From Gloeophyllum trabeum ATCC 11539 (lineage: Eukaryota > Basidiomycota > Agaricomycetes > Gloeophyllales > Gloeophyllaceae), in NCBI RefSeq assembly GCF_000344685.1, contig NW_006920419.1, forward strand, positions 1,601,884 to 1,639,960: a stretch of DNA of 38,077 bases. Direction: 5' to 3'. Positions 32,518 to 38,077 of the stretch are shown one piece after another. The position numbers and the translations under genes are program-made. How positions within the stretch are numbered: position 1 is the first letter of the stretch; every line of letters starts with the position of its first letter. The notes beneath the pieces were generated by a model. The model searched no databases. It was not told the origin of the DNA and worked only from the letters and a program-made list of their open reading frames with translations.

Positions 32518-33853
32518 TCATGGATAGTACGCAGCGTCGTCCCACGAGTCTGCGTGGATGTGACGTTAGTGAATGCGTTGTGGGGGAGGGAGAGTAGGGA
32601 GATAGCAAAAATGTGGCGGATAGTTACCTTCCGTGATACTCTTCCACGCAAGGTATAGTATGCCCACAGCCGCCGTCTCGAGTATCGTCGCCACGAACGA
32701 CCCGTCCACTCTCGCGTTGCTCCCCTAATTGACAGCCAAAGCAAATAAATCGGCACCATCCAATGAATATAGGGCCCAGTAGCAATAAACATTGACTTTA
32801 GCTTGGGTTGCGTAAATCCGTGGGAAGAGAGCAGACGCACCCTGCAGATAACCTTATTGAGCAGGAAGTAGTCGAGCTGGGAAAGGACGAAGACGGTCGC
32901 GGCGAGGATAAAGTACCACACGGGCCGGACCTCGTTCAGGATGCCGAGCACGATGTAGAGCATCAGGAGGAAGTACAGGATCGCCGCGCTATATGAGACA
33001 TGAAGGCTTGGTCCAGTGGTTAGCGGGAGGGGAACGCAAGGACGTACGCGCCGGGCCAGATACTCGTGAACACAAAGAGCGGAGTACTGTGCAGCGCCTG
33101 CGGGGGCACTGACGGACCGAACGTGCTCGTGTACGTAAAAGCGACATCGAGGGATATGTACGTTGTCGCGGCGAAGAACGCGAGGGTGAAGAAGTGGAAG
33201 GGCTGTTGCGCCCGTTAGCCAGCTGCAAGGCATGTGTGCTGGTATTACGTACTATGAGCGAGCTAAGTGTGCCGTCCTCGACCACCTGCGTGGCGACTAT
33301 TCCATTCGCTAGCAAGGTCCAAAAGAGCGCGGCTACGAGGCCGGCGTGAATGGCGGTGACGACTACGAGGGCTGTTGAGCCCTGCTCGAGGAAGCCGCCG
33401 GTCGTGACCAGCTGGAAGGGGAGCGTGAAGAGGTAGAGGATTTGAAAGTATCGCAGCTCGACGCGGCCTCGAGCAAGGTTCAGGCGGGTGCTGAAGCTGA
33501 TTGTACGAGGAAAACTCACCGACAGCTGCCGTGCGCCGGCTGGTAAAGACGATAAGCAATACGACAAAGATGATGCTGACGGCGCATGCGACGATATTGG
33601 CGACGTTGCCCAGCGAGCCGTCGTGCCCTAGTCGGAGTGCGCCGCAGACGGGGTTGATGCCCACGGGTGCCGAGACGGCGTCTGCAGAGACACCGGCGAG
33701 CGTAGAGGGGGATTCATGCTCGAGCTATAGTAAGGTCAGCGGATAGTTCGAACGAAATACAAGCGCTGAACTTGCCTGGCGATAGAAGAGATTGCACCAG
33801 GGATACGAGGGCGTGTTGGTACATAAAGGCTGAAAATCGCCGAAGCGAGTCAT
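32518..33853 (-). CDS. CHS7: Chitin synthase export chaperone (Chs7 family)
   Basis: ER multi-pass membrane protein needed for exit of chitin synthase III from the ER. Seven exons join on the minus strand: 33853-33776, 33724-33520, 33467-33253, 33202-33048, 32988-32841, 32724-32628, 32549-32518, about 309 aa, the usual size. The N-terminus MTRFGDFQPLC and the Cys residues CTNTPSYPWC match the family's luminal start. Membrane helices include IVACAVSIIFVVLLIVF, LYLFTLPFQLVTTG, AIHAGLVAALFWTLLAN, FTLAFFAATTYISLDVAF, AAAILYFLLMLYIVLGI, YFILAATVFVLSQL and ATILETAAVGILYLAW. Conserved blocks are RVELRYFQ, FLEQGSTALVV, VATQVVEDGTLSSLI and a C-terminal ITEDSWDDAAYY. The first intron appears to use a GC donor (CAG/GCAAGT). 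Introns are 50-59 nt apart from one of 116 and one of 78. Confidence 0.94.
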
Positions 33854-34684
33854 CGCTTTGGACTGGCCAGCGCTGGCTCGCGGTCGTGCAAGGTCGTGGA
33901 CGGGTTCGTAGCGCAGATAGAGAACAGAGCAAGTCGTGAGCACACGGCACATGCCATCAAACACGGGACAACAACTCCCAGGCGCTCTACTCACCTCCGC
34001 GTCTTATTCACCAGAACCCGCCCAGCGACGACGTGCAAACGAGCGAACGACGACCTTCCCGAGGCCTCCAGGTATACGATACAATCACAGCAAAAGTACA
34101 ATGGCGCTCGACGACGCCGCCGTCGGCGTCCACCTCTCTCCCAACAGCACGTGGGACGGGGACCCCGGAACCCCAATATCCGGGTGGCGAGCTTGTCTTT
34201 CAGGCACTGTTACATTGACCCGACCAAGTCTCTGCTCGACTTGCCGGCAGCGAGTAAATTGATTCATTTCTTTTCGCGCGCTTCGTAGACAAGGGTGCTC
34301 GGATCCACCACAGCTTCGGTACTGCGAAACCGGACAGTCTCCAATATGCCTTCGGTTAGGCGGACTATCTATGGCCGTCCATTTTGTCCAGACTAGGTAC
34401 GCCTGAGGGCACGCTCCGTGCCAGTGCGCGGACGTCTTGTCTCTAGTTGAGAACGCAGTTATTGGGCCTTTACACGGCGCACTCGAGCCTGCTCGCGCAC
34501 CAAGCACGAAGTTCCGCCAACTACCGACCGCTTCTTATATTCTTATCAGACGTTTTTGCTCCGATACGGTTTGACTTGCCCAGAGTCGGGTGTCAGAGAT
34601 GAGCTCATACAGGCAATACAGACCAAAATCACAACTTACGATGTGTTTGGCGTCCGTGCACGCCAGCTGGACACCACCGCAGCT
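33854..34684. other. Intergenic upstream of CHS7
   Basis: An ATG in good context (ACAATGG, 34101) opens a 53-codon plus-strand ORF ending at 34262 (MALDDAAVGVHLSPNSTWDG...), divergent from CHS7. It could be a small gene or the first exon of a lost one; no continuation was found. Nothing else was recognised. Confidence 0.35.
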
Positions 34685-34772
34685 GGCGGACTAGCGTAAT
34701 GGTTAACGCGCCAGTTTCCGGTTTACCCTCACCTTTAGCTGGAGATTCTGGGTTCGAGCCCCATGCCCGTCG
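34685..34772 (+). tRNA. tRNA-Arg (CCG) candidate with 15 nt intron
   Basis: Folds as a tRNA. Acceptor 34685-34691 pairs with 34765-34771 (one A-C mismatch, one G-U); discriminator G at 34772. D arm GCGT/ACGC around AATGGTTA. Anticodon stem CCAGT (34711-34715) pairs with GCTGG (34738-34742). T arm CTGGG/CCCAT around TTCGAGC (one mismatch at its base). The enlarged anticodon loop reads TT-CCG-G, then about 15 extra bases (34722-34736), then A, so anticodon CCG at 34718-34720 with an intron one base 3' of it, the standard eukaryotic position. A box and B box (GGTTCGAGCC) are present. Two stem mismatches leave open a tRNA-derived pseudogene. Confidence 0.75.
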
Positions 34773-35344
34773 TGCTGAGCGCTATAGGTTTGTTTTGCTT
34801 GTTGCTGGTCTTTGTAGCAAGATCCCCTCTCATCGTGAGGAGTGCAGACCTACCGCCAAGCAGCATGCGAGGCAGGACAACTATATGTCGATGTGCAAGC
34901 CTGAGTTCGTCTTCCAGTCACGAGTTGGAACGGATGTGTGACATTAGATTTACGCCCTCCCGTCCCCGAATAAACCTATTTTCGCCCATTAAGGGTCAAG
35001 GTACGCGTGCAGACAGCTTTCAATGTTGGATAGGAAACACTCATTATATAACATGCCGATGAACAGTAATAGTACCCATTGTCCGAGCACGACGAAACTC
35101 CGCGAACGCGCCGTACACCAATGCGCACGCTCCCTCACGCCATGCCCCTCACGCTTCGTGTTCGTGACCTGGCGCGTCCGTCTCTCGTCACGCTAGACGT
35201 TCGTAGACCTGCGTGTTGTCGAACTGACACCGGTGCGCACTCCATTCTTCGAACAGTGCCACCGTCTATCGCGCCCTGCCGAACAGTCTCAAGGGACTCG
35301 CGCTCGTGCCACACAATATATCTACGCAGAACGCGTATCACGCA
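34773..35344. other. Intergenic between tRNA and orphan gene
   Basis: No gene recognised. A plus-strand ORF at 35079-35474 is Arg/Thr-rich and overlaps the first exon of the next gene in another frame, so it is probably not coding. TATATAAC at 35044-35051 lies about 300 bp before the start. Confidence 0.4.
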
Positions 35345-36818
35345 ATGCCACCGCTACCAGAGAAGCCCCCGCTGTACCAGGTTGGCTACATCGCCACGCC
35401 CGAAGCAATCCACGCGAAGGAAGTGTGCGAATTCACCCAGAATCGCACCAAAAGGTGTCTCAAAGCTGCGCTGAATATGTGGCTCGCCCGAGTACTCCGC
35501 AAGCGGCAGATGACTCTCGAGGTAAGCAACATCAATAACTGCTTCCCTCCGCGATTGCACTCACCAGTGTGATTCACCTAAGGAATGGCAAAAGCTCGTG
35601 AAGCGCGAAGCGTTGCTCAAATCACTCGGGATAGGGAACCCGAAGAAAGCGCGAGGGAGCAAGCAACCGTGGTTAGGGATGCCACGCCACTACGATCCTC
35701 CCTCATCTCCGGCGCGCTCGTCCGCGCGCCTCCCACCTGAAGCGTTCGCGAGAGCAAAAGCGAAGCTCCTTGCGCGGCGCCTGCACGAGGAGCTGGACAA
35801 GGCTGCAGAGAAGTTCGCAAATATGGGGATACAGGAATGCGAGGATGAGGAAACGGGTCAGAAGGTGAAGCGGTCGATGCGGCTGAAGGGCACGAAAGAA
35901 AAGAAGGAACGGGCGGAAGCTGAGAAGGCAGTAATCGACGCGTTGGAGAAGTTGGATATACGAGAGGATGATGGCGGGAGTGAGGAAGGCGGGCAGAGAA
36001 GGGACACGGGAAGGAGGTTCAGTACAAAGGGGAAACAGAGGCGAGCGAAGGTATGGGGTCCGTACCTTGAGCGAATGCGCCGTCGGGAAGGTGGCATGCC
36101 GGCAGACAGGTTAAGCAGTGGTCCTTTCGAATTCGAGAACAATGCCAATCATGCGTGGATTCAGTCCGAAGCCCCTGCGGCAACTGGAGAAGTGGAAGCG
36201 GTTGACATACCTCGTCCAGAAGATGATATGCAGGAAACTATGGGTTCCTCTGTCAGCGTCAGCTTTGAGTCGGGCGCGCAAGAGGCCGAGGAAGATCAGC
36301 CAGCGGAAACGGAAGGGGAATGGGACGAGCACGCTATAGTGCGGGAGAGTACACCGATGGAACATCAGGAGGCTCAAGGACCGCTCAGCGAGCCTTCGAA
36401 GCCTCTGATTCCAGTCAGCGACACCCTCCCCGGGATTGCAAGAATCGACTATCCCGAGTTTGGACTACCGCTCTACCACACGCCTCGAAGACTGCGCATT
36501 CACGATGTAGAAGTCGAGTCCGAAATAGAACTGGACTGGGGCAGCGACGACGCGGGGAGCATCACAACCGAGATAATCGAAGACATCGATGTGGACCTAC
36601 CGGAAAACACGGGCATGTCACAGCTGGATCGAGACAGCTCCATACGCTCGGTTGACCAGATGGATACATTGGACCGTGATACGTCCCTGCAGTATCCTGT
36701 CGCTGCAAACGAACTGCAACGGGATTTATCCATGAGATTGATTGACCCTGCGGATGACATCGCCGAGGCAATGGAAAATATTGAGATCATGCTGGATGGG
36801 AGTTTCATGCAGTTGTGA
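35345..36818 (+). CDS. Unrecognised acidic protein, paralogue of the 2195-3949 gene
   Basis: Function not recognised. Exons 35345-35521 and 35583-36818 join in phase 0 (61 nt intron, GTAAGC donor; an acceptor 15 nt upstream also keeps frame), about 470 aa. Residues 1-59 are helical (CEFTQNRTKRCLKAALNMWL). The junction falls before EWQKLVKREALLKSL, as the other gene's first junction falls before EWRIYV. A charged coiled-coil-like stretch (ARAKAKLLARRLHEELDKAA) and a Lys/Arg-rich segment with possible nuclear signals follow, then about 230 acidic residues. Near the end a short motif recurs three times (LDRDSSIRS, LDRDTSLQ, LQRDLSMRL). The start is the first true ATG; a GTG-initiated extension upstream is unlikely in a eukaryote. 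Clean splicing and the paralogue support a real gene. Confidence 0.75.
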
Positions 36819-38077
36819 TTGACTTTTGCAACTGTCCATAGAGAGTATCCAAGGCAAAGATAGGATGAGATATGACCTGTACAATTAGAGAGTGCCTATA
36901 GAAATACTTGTCACAACGGCCAACCGAAACTTCGGTGCCGACCGAAACCGGTAGCCGCATGCCATGTCGCTTATTAATATTCCTACGCCTTAGTAAAGCG
37001 CATTCAGAAAAAGGAATATAATCATGTCCGGGAAGTTGTCTCTCAATGTAATATACATATTCCTACATAGAGTTGCTATAAATGACAGATAATGTTCGAT
37101 ATTTGGGTATATCTAAAATACATAAGCAGAGTATATTATTCTGACCGAAATTTGAACAGCCACTAAACTTTATATCTTCACGTCCAGCAGAGTAGAAAAC
37201 AATATACAATAAGCAGATGCAAGCACAAAGGGAATCAAATATTTGAGACGGGGCTCCTTGAACTGAAGCCACCACCTGGGTGCGGTTTTCCCACGCCAAA
37301 TGGGCTGGCAAGGAGCGTCGTCGATGACAACAGCAGCCAAACGCCTGCACCCCCACCTGATTTCCTGTTCATTGCCCCCGGCCAGGTCCCATAACTTTTG
37401 GGCCAAGGCACAATACAACGCTGCCCAACTCTTAACGACAACTACGCGGGCCAACCACCATAAGATGTCCCTGACCCGTCACTCACCTCGAAACACCTCA
37501 TAGCGCCGTTTCTTAGTACCATTCGCAGTGTCCCCCTATACACCTACCCATATGGAACGGACGGTAGGCCGGCCTACCGTCCGTCGCGGGAAATACTTCC
37601 TTTTCGGCCCTTCTGACTATCTGGCAGGGGGTTTACGCACCTCCCAGTCAACATTGAAACACCCGCCGGGACCCCCCTCCCCCCCTGCGGCCGCCTGCGG
37701 GCGCTTGTGTGCGGACGGCCTGCAACCCGCGACGGCAGGGGCTGGAATCGCTCCCCTCTCTCTGCTCTTTGTTGCAGCACCCTATTTCCACCCTTGTGAG
37801 CCTCTTTGCTTAGGCACCGCAGCCGCCAGACCCTCCCATTCAGCCTCCACCGATCTCCCTTGCTGGCACGGACATCGACGGTGGGGGCTGAAAGGGGTCA
37901 AATCTCTCCCCCGTTGCATGCATCCCCCCTTCTGAAGCTCCCTGAGTCTATCTCGGTAGGCACCCAACCCGCCAAACCCCATCGCTCGTGCTCCAGCGTG
38001 CTCCACCTGGGGCTCAGTGGGTCATGCAGGCTTGGAATTCACCGACAGACTCTGCACGTCTTGGACACACCCAAGGG
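36819..38077. other. Gene-poor right end
   Basis: AT-rich from about 36840 to 37240, then GC-rich with C homopolymers (37671-37685). ORFs at 37170-37454 (minus) and 37528-37935 (plus) show no family features. A perfect 28 bp palindrome sits at 37557-37584. Confidence 0.45.
37557..37584. repeat. Perfect 28 bp palindrome
   Basis: The left arm ACGGACGGTAGGCC (37557-37570) is followed directly by its exact reverse complement (37571-37584), with no spacer. A perfect 14 bp arm is very unlikely by chance in 38 kb. It is GC-rich and centred on GGCCGGCC. Confidence 0.8.

Noticed and set aside
37528..37935. 135-codon plus-strand ORF at the right end
   Set aside because: Runs through the palindrome and C homopolymers; low-complexity Pro/Ala composition and no start context or family.
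1..38077. CRISPR arrays, bacterial operons, riboswitches
   Set aside because: The sequence is clearly from a spliced eukaryotic genome and no regularly spaced repeats were seen.

Overview
The window looks like nuclear DNA of a mushroom-forming basidiomycete (Agaricomycetes, plausibly Polyporales). Genes are split by many 46-80 nt GT-AG introns. Several families are typical of, or restricted to, that group: FunK1 protein kinases, a Plavaka-type transposase, a DUF6698-like protein, and a G-alpha protein of the basidiomycete class that has Cys in place of the catalytic Gln. The species was not identified. All exon boundaries are hand-derived from reading frame, splice-site motifs and remembered family conservation; no database search was run.

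Positions 1-22,400 are accessory sequence. They hold a decayed FunK1 kinase (364-1618), an unrecognised acidic protein (2195-3949), an intact FunK1 kinase (4892-7629), a 2.2 kb gap with repeated TGTCA/TGACA palindromes, a Plavaka transposase carrying at least two lesions (9825-14097), a DUF6698-like gene just downstream (14327-15916), a minus-strand FunK1 fragment (16342-16691), a second intact FunK1 kinase (about 17578-20349), and a 2 kb stretch with a diverged direct repeat and a foldback.

Positions 22,400-34,300 look like conserved cell-biology genes: an EH-like, proline-rich protein with NPF motifs (22369-24474, +), a G-alpha protein (24713-26633, -), the Golgi PI4P effector VPS74/GOLPH3 (27258-28785, -), an unrecognised protein (30133-31513, +) and the chitin synthase export chaperone CHS7 (32518-33853, -). 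Endocytosis, Golgi sorting and chitin synthase export are functionally related, but the genes lie on both strands and nothing shows co-regulation.

Positions 34,300-38,077 hold an intron-containing tRNA-Arg(CCG) candidate, a second unrecognised acidic protein (35345-36818) that appears to be a distant paralogue of the 2195-3949 gene, and a gene-poor end with a perfect 28 bp palindrome. The least explained signals are the FunK1 set around the transposon, the paired orphan genes, and the foldbacks.
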